64,000 nt of DNA. Source: Demequina silvatica (GTDB lineage Bacteria; Actinomycetota; Actinomycetes; Actinomycetales; Demequinaceae). Below the pieces are notes generated by a model that worked only from the letters and a program-made list of their open reading frames with translations, was not told the DNA's origin and did not search any database. Of this stretch, positions 7,676-15,182 are shown in pieces. The position numbers and the translations under genes are program-made. The stretch is from contig NZ_BBMA01000003.1 of the NCBI RefSeq assembly GCF_000971215.1, positions 124,001 through 188,000 on the forward strand, given 5' to 3'. How positions within the stretch are numbered: position 1 is the stretch's first letter; each line of letters begins with the position of its first letter.

Positions 7676-9382
7676 CTAGATCCTCAGCGCCGCCGTCACG
7701 TCCGCACGGAGCAGCTCCATGGTGGTGGCCGCCGCGGCCTTCGCCGCCGCGACGTCATCGCCGGCCACTGGCACGACCACCTCGAGGTACGCCTTGACCT
7801 TCGGCTCGGTGCCGGAGGGGCGCACGATCACGCGCGCTCCCGACTCAGCGGCGAGGTGCAGCCCCGTGGTGCCGGGCAGGCCGCGGAAGCCCTCCGACAT
7901 GTCGTCGGTGGCGACCACGGGGGAGCCGGCGAGCGTGGCGGGAGGCGACGCCATGAGGCGCGCCATGGTCTCCGGGATGAGGGCGAGGTCCGCGTACCGC
8001 GCCGAGACCTGCGACGTCAGGTACACGCCGTACGCCCGGGCGAGGTCGTCGATCGCGTCGGCCAGGCTCCGGCCGGCGGCCTTGAGCTCGGACACGAAGT
8101 CGGCCATGAGCAGCGCCGCGGACACGCCGTCCTTGTCGCGGACCAGGTCCGGCGCGACGCAGTAGCCCAGCGCCTCCTCGTAGCCGAAGGCCATGCGCGG
8201 CGTCCGCCCGATCCACTTGAAGCCGGTGAGGGTGTTCGCGTGGCCGAGCCCGTGAGCCTCCGCGATCGCGGCGAGCTGCTGCGAGGACACGATCGAGTTC
8301 GCGAGCACCTGCGAGCCCGCGGACGTGCGCGACGCGATCCGCTCGCCCAGCAGCGAGCCCACGACGTCGCCGTGCAGCATGGTCCAGCGCCCGTCGATGA
8401 GGGTGGCGACCGCGCAGCGGTCCGCGTCCGGGTCGTTCGCGATGACCACGTCGGCGCCCACCCGCTCGGCGAGCTCGAGCGCGAGGTCGATCGCGCCCTT
8501 CTCCTCGGGGTTGGGGAAGTCGACGGTGGGGAAGTCGGGGTCCGGCTCGGCCTGCTCGGCGACGGTGTGGACGTCGGTGAAGCCGGCGGCGTGCAGCACG
8601 CGCTCGACCGTCTCGCCTCCCACGCCGTGGAGGGGCGTGAGGACGATGCGCGTGGCGGCCCGGCGCGCGGCCACCGGGGCCACGGTGCCGCCGAGCGCGG
8701 CCACCTGCGCGACGTAGTCGTCGACCACGCCGTCGCCCAGCACGCGCCACCCCTCGGCGGCGCGCGGGACGGCCGCCACGGCCGGCACGGCGGCGATGCG
8801 GGCGGCGATCTCGCCGTCGTACGGCGGCACGATCTGCGCGCCCTGGCCCTCGTCCGTCACCACTCGACCGCCCAGGTAGACCTTGTAGCCGTTGTCCTGG
8901 GGCGGGTTGTGGGAGGCGGTCACCATGACGCCCGCGTCGGCGTCGAGCAGGCGCGTGGCGAAGGCGAGCACCGGGGTGGGGAGCGTACGGGGGAGCAGCA
9001 GCGCCTCGTGGCCGGCGGCGGTCATGACCGCCGCCGTGTCGATCGCGAAGTCGTGCGAGCCGTGGCGCGCGTCGTAGCCGATCGCCACGCGCGCGGGGCC
9101 CTCGACGCCTCGCTCGGCGAGGGCGTCGGTGAGGTAGCGCGCGAGCCCGGCGGCGGCGCGGATCACCACGGCCCGGTTCATGCGGTTCGGGCCGGCGCCG
9201 ATGCGCCCGCGCAGGCCCGCGGTGCCGAACTCGAGGAAGCCGCGGAACCGGTCCTCGAGGTCCTCCAACGCGGCGGCGGACCCGCCCACGGCGGCCTCCA
9301 GCACCCCGGCGAGCTCCTCGCGGGTCGCGTCGTCCGGGTCGTCCTCGATCCACGCCTCGGCGCGGGCCAGCAGCTCCTGCAT
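7676..9382 (-). CDS. Phospho-sugar mutase (phosphopentomutase/phosphoglucomutase type)
   Basis: A 568-residue alpha-D-phosphohexomutase. FGTAGLRGR near residue 52 and the phosphoserine loop TASHNPPQDNGYK (Ser157) are clear. The metal-binding loop NDPDADR and the C-terminal phosphate-binding RPSGTEPK are also present. Length and sequence resemble the PgcA/PmmB group, which includes enzymes interconverting (deoxy)ribose-1- and -5-phosphate. Sitting directly after punA on the same transcript, phosphopentomutase is the likely job, though phosphoglucomutase activity is possible. ATG at 9382 is preferred because AGGGAG lies five bases upstream; a GTG at 9385 is the alternative. The start overlaps the punA stop. 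Confidence 0.88.
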   Translation of the reverse strand: MQELLARAEAWIEDDPDDATREELAGVLEAAVGGSAAALEDLEDRFRGFLEFGTAGLRGRIGAGPNRMNRAVVIRAAAGLARYLTDALAERGVEGPARVAIGYDARHGSHDFAIDTAAVMTAAGHEALLLPRTLPTPVLAFATRLLDADAGVMVTASHNPPQDNGYKVYLGGRVVTDEGQGAQIVPPYDGEIAARIAAVPAVAAVPRAAEGWRVLGDGVVDDYVAQVAALGGTVAPVAARRAATRIVLTPLHGVGGETVERVLHAAGFTDVHTVAEQAEPDPDFPTVDFPNPEEKGAIDLALELAERVGADVVIANDPDADRCAVATLIDGRWTMLHGDVVGSLLGERIASRTSAGSQVLANSIVSSQQLAAIAEAHGLGHANTLTGFKWIGRTPRMAFGYEEALGYCVAPDLVRDKDGVSAALLMADFVSELKAAGRSLADAIDDLARAYGVYLTSQVSARYADLALIPETMARLMASPPATLAGSPVVATDDMSEGFRGLPGTTGLHLAAESGARVIVRPSGTEPKVKAYLEVVVPVAGDDVAAAKAAAATTMELLRADVTAALRI

Positions 9383-10179
9383 CACATCTCCCTGACGATC
9401 GCGGCCAGCAGCGCGGAGATGCGCGGGCCCGCGGCGGCGCCGGCGTCGAGCACCTCCTGGTGGTCGAGAGTGTCGCCGCCGATCCCCGCGGCCAGGTTGG
9501 TCACCAGCGACAGGCCGAGCACCTCGAGGCCCGCCTCGCGCGCGGCGATGGCCTCGAGCACGGTCGACATGCCCACCAGGTTGGCGCCCAGGATGGCCGC
9601 CATGCGGACCTCCGCCGGCGTCTCGTACTGAGGTCCGGTGAACTGCGCGTAGATGCCGTCGGGCAGCTCCGCGTCGATCGAGTGCGCGAGGCCCCGCAGC
9701 CGCGGCGAGTACACCTGGCTCATGTCGACGAACGTCGCGCCCTCGAGCGGCGTCTGGCCCGTGAGGTTGATGTGGTCGGCCAGCAGCACCACGGAACCGG
9801 GGCCCACCTCGGGACGGGTGGACCCGCAGCCGTTGGTGAGCACCAGCTGCGTGCAGCCCGCGGCGGCGGCCATGCGGATCGCGTGCGCGACCTTGCCCGC
9901 GTCGCGCACCTGGTAGTAGTGCTGACGCGCGCCGAGCACCAGCACGCGCTTGCCGGTCGGGGTGAGCAGCGAGCGGAACACCGGGTGGTGCCCGGGCACC
10001 ACGTGCGCGTCGAAGCCGGGGATGTCGGTCGCGTCGACCCGTGCGACCTCCTCACCGATGAGGTCGGCCGCGCCGCCCCATCCGGAGCCCAGGACCAGGG
10101 CGATGTCGTGCTGGGCGACGCCTGTGGCGGCGGCAAGGGTGGCCGCGGCCTCCGCGGCGAACTCGGTGGCGGAAGTCAT
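9382..10179 (-). CDS. punA: Purine-nucleoside phosphorylase (trimeric type)
   Basis: A 265-residue phosphorylase of the PNP/MTAP family, splitting (deoxy)inosine and (deoxy)guanosine. Seen: LVLGSGWGG (phosphate loop, near residue 28), PGHH near 62, and the purine site TGPQYET (Glu186). GMSTVLEA lies near 203 and VTNLAAG carries Asn228. This is the trimeric, 6-oxopurine-specific type, consistent with add upstream deaminating adenosine first. It is read leaderless from a -10 box at 10186-10191 and is coupled to the mutase gene by overlapping start and stop. Confidence 0.95.
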   Translation of the reverse strand: MTSATEFAAEAAATLAAATGVAQHDIALVLGSGWGGAADLIGEEVARVDATDIPGFDAHVVPGHHPVFRSLLTPTGKRVLVLGARQHYYQVRDAGKVAHAIRMAAAAGCTQLVLTNGCGSTRPEVGPGSVVLLADHINLTGQTPLEGATFVDMSQVYSPRLRGLAHSIDAELPDGIYAQFTGPQYETPAEVRMAAILGANLVGMSTVLEAIAAREAGLEVLGLSLVTNLAAGIGGDTLDHQEVLDAGAAAGPRISALLAAIVREM

Positions 10180-10185
10180 GCGACG

Positions 10186-10191
10186 AGCCTA
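10186..10191 (-). promoter_or_regulatory. Leaderless -10 box for punA
   Basis: Minus-strand TAGGCT ends six bases before the punA ATG. Confidence 0.6.
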
Positions 10192-10223
10192 GTAGCCCCG
10201 CCCGGCCGGGGCAGGTCGGGCGT

Positions 10224-10255
10224 CGGGACGATGCGGCGGCCGGCGCATCGTCCCG
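10224..10255. repeat. Inverted pair of the GGACGATGCG word between divergent genes
   Basis: CGGGACGATGCG and its exact complement CGCATCGTCCCG form a 12-bp perfect stem around an 8-base loop. Each arm is one copy of the window-wide 10-mer (10226-10235 and 10244-10253). It lies between the divergent punA and LpdA-like genes, upstream of both starts, so it is not a conventional terminator. Back-to-back pairing of a repeated word is a known habit of DNA uptake sequences. Confidence 0.85.
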
Positions 10256-10262
10256 CGTGCGC

Positions 10263-10268
10263 TTGAAT
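10263..10268 (+). promoter_or_regulatory. Leaderless -10 box for the LpdA-like gene
   Basis: TTGAAT ends six bases before ATG 10275. It is weaker than the TAGGCT form, but the spacing is identical. Confidence 0.4.
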
Positions 10269-10274
10269 GGAGGC

Positions 10275-11663
10275 ATGTCCCCACGCGTCGTCATCATCGG
10301 CGGCGGTCCGGGCGGCTATGAGGCGGCCCTGGTGGCCGTCAAGGCCGGGGCGGAGGTGACGCTGGTCGAGCGTCACGGCCTCGGCGGCAATGCCGTCCTC
10401 ACCGACGTCGTCCCCTCCAAGACCGTCATCGCCACCGCGGAGTGGCTCACCATCGCGGGCCGGGCCTCCGAGCTCGGCATCCGCCGCAGCGACGGCGGCG
10501 AGATCGCCCACGCCCTCAGCGTCGACCTGGGCGAGGTCAACGCCCGCGTGAAGCGCCTGGTCGCGAAGCAGTCCGGCGACATCGCCGATCGCCTGGAGCG
10601 CAACGGCATCACCGTGCTCGCGGGCGAGGCGCGCCTCGACGGCCCGCAGCGCGTGATGGTCGGCGACGCCGTGCTCGAGGCCGACGTGGTGCTGCTCGCG
10701 GTGGGCGCCCGCCCGCGCATCGTGCCCGGCTGCGAGCCCGACGGCGAGCGGATCCTCACGTGGACCCAGCTGTACGACCTCACCGAGCTGCCCGAGCACC
10801 TCATCGTGGTGGGCTCCGGCGTGACCGGCGCGGAGTTCGCCGGCGCGTACCGGCTGCTGGGCGCCGAGGTCACGCTCGTGGCCTCGGGCGACCGCGTGCT
10901 GTCGCGCGAGGACCCCGACGCGTCCGCGCACCTCACCGAGGTGTTCAAGGAGCGCGGCATGCACCTGGTGGGAGGCCGCGCGTCCGCGGTCGAGCGCGCC
11001 GGCGACGGGGTGCGCGTCACCCTCGAGGACGGCACGGTGCTCGAGGGCAGCCACTGCCTCATGGCGGTGGGCTCGGTGCCCAACACCGAGGGACTGGGTC
11101 TCGAGGAGGCGGGGGTCGAGCTCGACGAGCGCGGCCTCATCCGCGTCGACAAGGTCAGCCGCACCACGGCGCGCGGCATCTACGCCGCGGGCGACTGCAC
11201 CGGCGTGCTGCCGCTCGCGTCCGTCGCGGCCACGCAGGGCCGCATCGCGATGGCGCACGCGCTGGGCGACGCTGTCACCCCGATCGACCTCAAGCTGGTC
11301 GCCTCCAACGTCTTCACCGTCCCGGAGATCGCCTCCGTGGGCCTGAGCGAGGCGGAGCTCGAGGCCCGCGGCCTGTTCTACGAAGTGTCCCGCCTGGACC
11401 TCGCGCGCAACCCGCGCGCGAAGATGCTGGGCATCGACGAGGGGTTCGTGAAGATCTTCGGCCACACGGTGACCGGCCAGGTGTTCGGGGCCGTCCTGGT
11501 GGGCGCGCGTGCCGGCGAGCACATCTTCCCGCTGTCGCTCGCGGTCGCCAAGCACCTCACCGTCGACGACGTCGCGGGAGCCTTCACCGTCTACCCGTCG
11601 CTCAGCGGCACGGTCTCCGAGGCGGCGCGGCGGCTTCACGGGATGGGCGCGGCGCGGACCTAG
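10275..11663 (+). CDS. LpdA-like NAD(P)H quinone reductase / pyridine nucleotide-disulfide oxidoreductase family
   Basis: A 462-residue FAD flavoprotein. FAD-binding GGGPGGYE begins at residue 9, the NAD-binding GSGVTGAEFAG lies mid-protein, and the second FAD motif is YAAGDCTG. The usual redox CxxxxC pair is replaced by GLGGNAVLTDVVPSK, and the C-terminal catalytic His-Glu pair is replaced by VYPSLSGT. It therefore cannot be a lipoamide dehydrogenase. It matches the actinobacterial LpdA group (Rv3303c-like) of quinone reductases. ATG 10275 is chosen over GTG 10257 because the GGGPGGYE fold then begins right at the N-terminus. Its TAG stop interlocks with that of efeB. Confidence 0.9.
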   Translation: MSPRVVIIGGGPGGYEAALVAVKAGAEVTLVERHGLGGNAVLTDVVPSKTVIATAEWLTIAGRASELGIRRSDGGEIAHALSVDLGEVNARVKRLVAKQSGDIADRLERNGITVLAGEARLDGPQRVMVGDAVLEADVVLLAVGARPRIVPGCEPDGERILTWTQLYDLTELPEHLIVVGSGVTGAEFAGAYRLLGAEVTLVASGDRVLSREDPDASAHLTEVFKERGMHLVGGRASAVERAGDGVRVTLEDGTVLEGSHCLMAVGSVPNTEGLGLEEAGVELDERGLIRVDKVSRTTARGIYAAGDCTGVLPLASVAATQGRIAMAHALGDAVTPIDLKLVASNVFTVPEIASVGLSEAELEARGLFYEVSRLDLARNPRAKMLGIDEGFVKIFGHTVTGQVFGAVLVGARAGEHIFPLSLAVAKHLTVDDVAGAFTVYPSLSGTVSEAARRLHGMGAART

Positions 11664-12958
11664 GCGAAGAGCTCCTGGCCCACGTACGCGCCCTCGGACC
11701 CGAGCACGGAGCCGGGGGCGAGCCCGCGCGGCACCGCGAACAGCGCGGAGCCGGTGGTGCGGAGGTACTCGACGGTCATGACGTCCGAGCTCGACAGCGC
11801 GTTCTGCACGGGGACGAACTGCTCGCGGGGGTCCCGCACGTACGCGAGGAAGAACAGCCCCGCGTCGAGGCGTCCCAGGGAGTCGGCGCCGTCGGTGAAG
11901 TTGTAGCCGCGGCGGAGCATCATGGCGCCGCCGTGCGCGCTCGGGTGGGCCAGCGCCACGTGGGAGTCGGGGCGGATCAGCGCCTCGCCGTCGCGGCCCT
12001 TGAGCGAGAAGTCGGGCTCCGTGAACTCGGAGCCGCCCGACAGGGGAGCGCCGGAGCCCTTGGTGCGGCCCACGGTCGCCTCCTGCTCCTGCAGCGAGGT
12101 GCGGTCCCAGATCTCGGCGAGGATCCGGATGCGGCGCGCCACCAGGTAGGACCCGCCGGTCATCCACTCCTGCCCGTCGCCTGGCTCCGCCCACACCCAC
12201 CGGTCCACCAGGTCGGTGTCCTCGGCGCGCAGGTTCGCGGTGCCGTCCTTGAAGCCCATGAAGTTGCGGGGCGTGTCCTGCGCGCGCGTGGTCGAGGACG
12301 TGCGCCCGAAGCCCAGCTGGGCCCACCGGATCGCGGCGTCGCCGAAGGCCAGCCGGGAGAGGTTGCGGATCGCGTGCACGGCGACCTGGGGGTCGTTCGC
12401 GCACGCCTGGATGCACAGGTCGCCGCCGGTGAACTGCGGGTCGAGCGTGTCGCCGGAGAAGTGCGGCAGGTCGATCAGCTGGTCGGGCCGCTTGGATCCG
12501 AGCCCGAATCGGGAGTCGAACAGCCCCGGGCCGAAGCCGAACGTGAGGGTGAGCCCGGAGGCGGGCAGGCCCAGCGCCTCGCCCGTGTCATCCGGGGGAG
12601 CGGCGTACGCGCCTCCCGCCGCGCCGGAGCCGAGCTCGGACCCCGCCATGAGGCGCGCGGCGGCCTCGCTCCAGCGGCGCAGCAGGGACACCACGCGCGC
12701 CTTCGAGTCGGTGGTGAGGTCGAACGCGGCGAAGTGGAGCCGGTCCTGCTGCGGGGTCACGATCCCGCTCTGGTGCGCGCCGTAGAAGTCGTACGCGTCC
12801 GCCTGCGACGCGGAGGCCGCGGTGGCCCGGCCCGCGGCGAAGCCGCCGCCCGCGAGGGCGAGGCCGCCCGCGACCGCGCCGGCCGTGCCCAGGACCAGGC
12901 GACGCGACGGGCCCGACCGGGCCGCCGCATCGTCCACCGGGACCTCCGCGTCCGTCAC
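11660..12958 (-). CDS. efeB: EfeB-type Dyp peroxidase, Tat-exported
   Basis: A 432-residue haem peroxidase of the Dyp family. A twin-arginine signal (SRRLVLG, Arg19-Arg20) precedes a hydrophobic stretch ending near ATAAS. The distal-side motif GFKDGTANL, the haem-ligand region RPDSHVALAHP and the downstream MMLRRGYNF are intact. Family knowledge: EfeB works outside the membrane with EfeU and EfeO, oxidising ferrous iron or assisting iron release. The GTG start overlaps the efeO stop as GTGA. The stop codons of efeB and the convergent LpdA-like gene overlap in one CTAG, leaving no room for a terminator between them. Confidence 0.95.
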   Translation of the reverse strand: MTDAEVPVDDAAARSGPSRRLVLGTAGAVAGGLALAGGGFAAGRATAASASQADAYDFYGAHQSGIVTPQQDRLHFAAFDLTTDSKARVVSLLRRWSEAAARLMAGSELGSGAAGGAYAAPPDDTGEALGLPASGLTLTFGFGPGLFDSRFGLGSKRPDQLIDLPHFSGDTLDPQFTGGDLCIQACANDPQVAVHAIRNLSRLAFGDAAIRWAQLGFGRTSSTTRAQDTPRNFMGFKDGTANLRAEDTDLVDRWVWAEPGDGQEWMTGGSYLVARRIRILAEIWDRTSLQEQEATVGRTKGSGAPLSGGSEFTEPDFSLKGRDGEALIRPDSHVALAHPSAHGGAMMLRRGYNFTDGADSLGRLDAGLFFLAYVRDPREQFVPVQNALSSSDVMTVEYLRTTGSALFAVPRGLAPGSVLGSEGAYVGQELFA

Positions 12959-14106
12959 AGCACCGCCGCGGCGGTCAGGCGGGACAGCGGCTCGCCGAGC
13001 GCGTCCACGGAGCGCGCGAGCTCGACGATCTGGTCCTCGGTGAGGTCGGTGTAGAGCACGAAGCCCTCCTCGATGGAGCCGTACTGCGCGAGCTGCTCGT
13101 TGAGCTCGGTGAAGCGCGAGTCCAGCTCCTCGACCAGGTCGGGGTCGGTCTGGGCGACCACGTCGTGGAGCACGCCGTACGCGACCGCGGCGCCGTCGAC
13201 GTTGGCCTGGAAGTCCCACAGGTCGGTGTGCGACCAGATCTCCTCCTCGCCGGTGATCTTGCCGGCGGCGACCTCGTCGAGCAGCTCCTTGGCGCCGTTG
13301 CCCACCTGGAACGCGTCGATGGCGAAGTCCTCGGCGTTCACGCGCGACGCGAGCTCGGCGGTGTCGGCGGCGAGCTTGTCGGCGAGCTCCTGCTTCTCCG
13401 CGTCGGTGAGGTCGTAGCCCTCGGCCGGCGGCCACAGGTTCTTCTCGATGCGGTGCCAGCCGGTCCAGGACTCGCCCTCGGCGAGGTCGGCCTCGCGCGC
13501 GTCCATCATGGGGTCCAGGTCGCCGAAGGACTCCGCGACGGGCTCGATGCGCTCCCAGTGCACGCGGGCGTCCGCGTAGAGCGCGCGGGCCTCGTCGTCG
13601 TCACCGGCGGTGTAGGCCGCGAGGAACGCGTCGGTCTTGGTGGTGAGGGTCTGGATCTGGTCGCGCACGTAGAGCAGGTACTGCTCGCCGGCGGCCGCGA
13701 GCTGCTCGGCGTTGTCGCCGGTGGTGACGTCCTCGCCGGAGTCGGTGACGGTGAACGCGGCCTGGATGCCGTCGCCGGTCATGCCGGGCTTGCACGCCGT
13801 GAGGTAGTCGCCCGCGGGGACCTGCACCACCAGCTGGCGCGTGATGCCGGGGCCGATGTTCTCGACCTCGGAGATGATCCGCAGCCCGTCGGAGGCGAGC
13901 AGGTAGAACTCCGTGACGTCGTCGCCGGTGTTGGTGACGTCGAACACGACGGTGCCGGAGGGGACCTCCGCGGTCGCGACGTCGCACGCGTCGTTGCTCG
14001 AGTCGACCGCGATCGCCTCGTCGTCGGCGGTGGCGTTCGGGACGCAGGCGGACAGGGCGAGCGCGGCGAGCACGGCGCCGGAGGCGGCGAGGGCGGGGCG
14101 AGGCAT
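12955..14106 (-). CDS. efeO: EfeO iron-uptake lipoprotein (cupredoxin + M75/imelysin-like)
   Basis: A 383-residue exported protein. Residues 1-20 form a lipoprotein signal with lipobox LSAC (Cys21). An N-terminal cupredoxin-like domain spans about 35-120. The M75/imelysin-like domain follows, with the metal-binding signature GWHRIEKNLW near residue 222. Length corresponds to the full EfeO rather than the shorter EfeM. Middle gene of efeU-efeO-efeB, 34 bases after efeU. It presumably binds periplasmic/surface iron and delivers it to the EfeU permease. Confidence 0.95.
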   Translation of the reverse strand: MPRPALAASGAVLAALALSACVPNATADDEAIAVDSSNDACDVATAEVPSGTVVFDVTNTGDDVTEFYLLASDGLRIISEVENIGPGITRQLVVQVPAGDYLTACKPGMTGDGIQAAFTVTDSGEDVTTGDNAEQLAAAGEQYLLYVRDQIQTLTTKTDAFLAAYTAGDDDEARALYADARVHWERIEPVAESFGDLDPMMDAREADLAEGESWTGWHRIEKNLWPPAEGYDLTDAEKQELADKLAADTAELASRVNAEDFAIDAFQVGNGAKELLDEVAAGKITGEEEIWSHTDLWDFQANVDGAAVAYGVLHDVVAQTDPDLVEELDSRFTELNEQLAQYGSIEEGFVLYTDLTEDQIVELARSVDALGEPLSRLTAAAVL

Positions 14107-14140
14107 GGGTGTTCCTTAGGTCGGGGTGGGGCGGGACGTT

Positions 14141-15001
14141 TCAGGCGGACGCGAGGTCGCGGGACGATGCGGCGACCGGGCGGGCGGGGGCCGGCGGCCC
14201 CGAGCGGAACGCCATGCGGACGAACAGCCACATCACGGGCACCACGTAAGCGACCCACGCGACGGCCTCGAGGACCGTGGTCTGCGGGGAGAGGTTGAAG
14301 ATGCCCTTGAGCAGCGTGCCGTGCACGGAGCCGGCGGGGACCGCGCCCGAGATGTCGAACGCGAGCGTGTTGAGGCCGGGCAGGATGCCGGCCTCCTGGA
14401 GGTCGTGGACGCCGTAGGCGAGCACGCCGCCGGCGACCAGGATGAGGAACACGCCGGTCCACTGGAAGAAGGTGCGCAGGTTGACCTTGATCGCGCCGCG
14501 GTACATGAGGAAGCCGAGCCCGATCGCGGTGGCGATGCCGAGCGACGCGCCCACGATGGGCGCCCAGCTCGAGCCGGCGGAGGTGATCCCCGCCCACAGG
14601 AACAGCGCGGTCTCGAGGCCCTCGCGGCCGACGGCGAGCATCGCCATGGCGACCACGGCGCCCTTGCCCACGGAGATGGCGTTCTCGAGCGCGTTCTCGA
14701 GGTGGCCCTTGAGGTGCCGGGCCGTCTTGCCCATCCAGAAGATCATCCAGGTGATGAGGCCCACCGCGACGATGCTGAGGATGCCGCCGATGGCCTCCTG
14801 CGCCTCGAAGCTGAGGCCCTGCGGGCCGAGCGTGAGCAGCGCGCCCAGCCCGATCGACACGCCCGCGGCGATCCCGACCCCGAACCACACCTGGCGCAGC
14901 AGCGGGCGACGGTCCGTGCGGACCAGGTAGGCCACGAGGATGCTCACCACCAGCGCGGCCTCGAGGCCCTCGCGCAGGCCGATGAGGTAGTTCGCGAGCA
15001 T
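14141..15001 (-). CDS. efeU: FTR1-family high-affinity iron permease EfeU
   Basis: A 286-residue membrane protein with seven predicted helices and the two iron-permeation REXXE motifs: REGLE at residues 10-14 and REGLE again in GREGLETALFLW mid-protein. This is the oxidase-dependent iron transporter class. First gene of the operon, with a sigma-70-like promoter and a palindromic iron box directly upstream. The C-terminal tail ends in AASSRDLASA, whose AASS is encoded by an exact copy of the 10-mer at 14162. Confidence 0.95.
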   Translation of the reverse strand: MLANYLIGLREGLEAALVVSILVAYLVRTDRRPLLRQVWFGVGIAAGVSIGLGALLTLGPQGLSFEAQEAIGGILSIVAVGLITWMIFWMGKTARHLKGHLENALENAISVGKGAVVAMAMLAVGREGLETALFLWAGITSAGSSWAPIVGASLGIATAIGLGFLMYRGAIKVNLRTFFQWTGVFLILVAGGVLAYGVHDLQEAGILPGLNTLAFDISGAVPAGSVHGTLLKGIFNLSPQTTVLEAVAWVAYVVPVMWLFVRMAFRSGPPAPARPVAASSRDLASA

Positions 15002-15025
15002 GGCGGCGCCTTCCGGTCAGGGGAC

Positions 15026-15043
15026 GGTAAGGCGTGCCTTACC
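15026..15043. promoter_or_regulatory. Iron box (DtxR/IdeR-type operator) of efeUOB
   Basis: GGTAAGGC GT GCCTTACC is a perfect 8-bp inverted repeat with a 2-base centre, 25 bases before the efeU start and just downstream of the predicted transcription start. It resembles the half-sites of DtxR/IdeR/DmdR boxes. Iron-loaded repressor bound here would block transcription. Confidence 0.75.
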
Positions 15044-15055
15044 CGTGCTGACGTG

Positions 15056-15085
15056 AGCGTAGGGGCGACGTTTGCGCGGTGTCAA
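15056..15085 (-). promoter_or_regulatory. Promoter of efeUOB
   Basis: On the minus strand TTGACA (15085-15080) is followed after 18 bases by TACGCT (15061-15056). This is a good -35/-10 pair placing the start of transcription at about 15049, immediately before the iron box. Confidence 0.65.
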
Positions 15086-15182
15086 ATATAGCGAACGGCT
15101 ACGTTGCGTAATTCGAGCCAGCCGGCGCATCGTCCCTGGAAGATGGCGCGATCCGAGGTGACAGCGAGTGCCGGAAAGCGCG

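Noticed and set aside
10275..11663. Calling this gene dihydrolipoamide dehydrogenase
   Set aside because: Both the redox cysteine pair and the catalytic His-Glu pair are missing, so it cannot perform that reaction.
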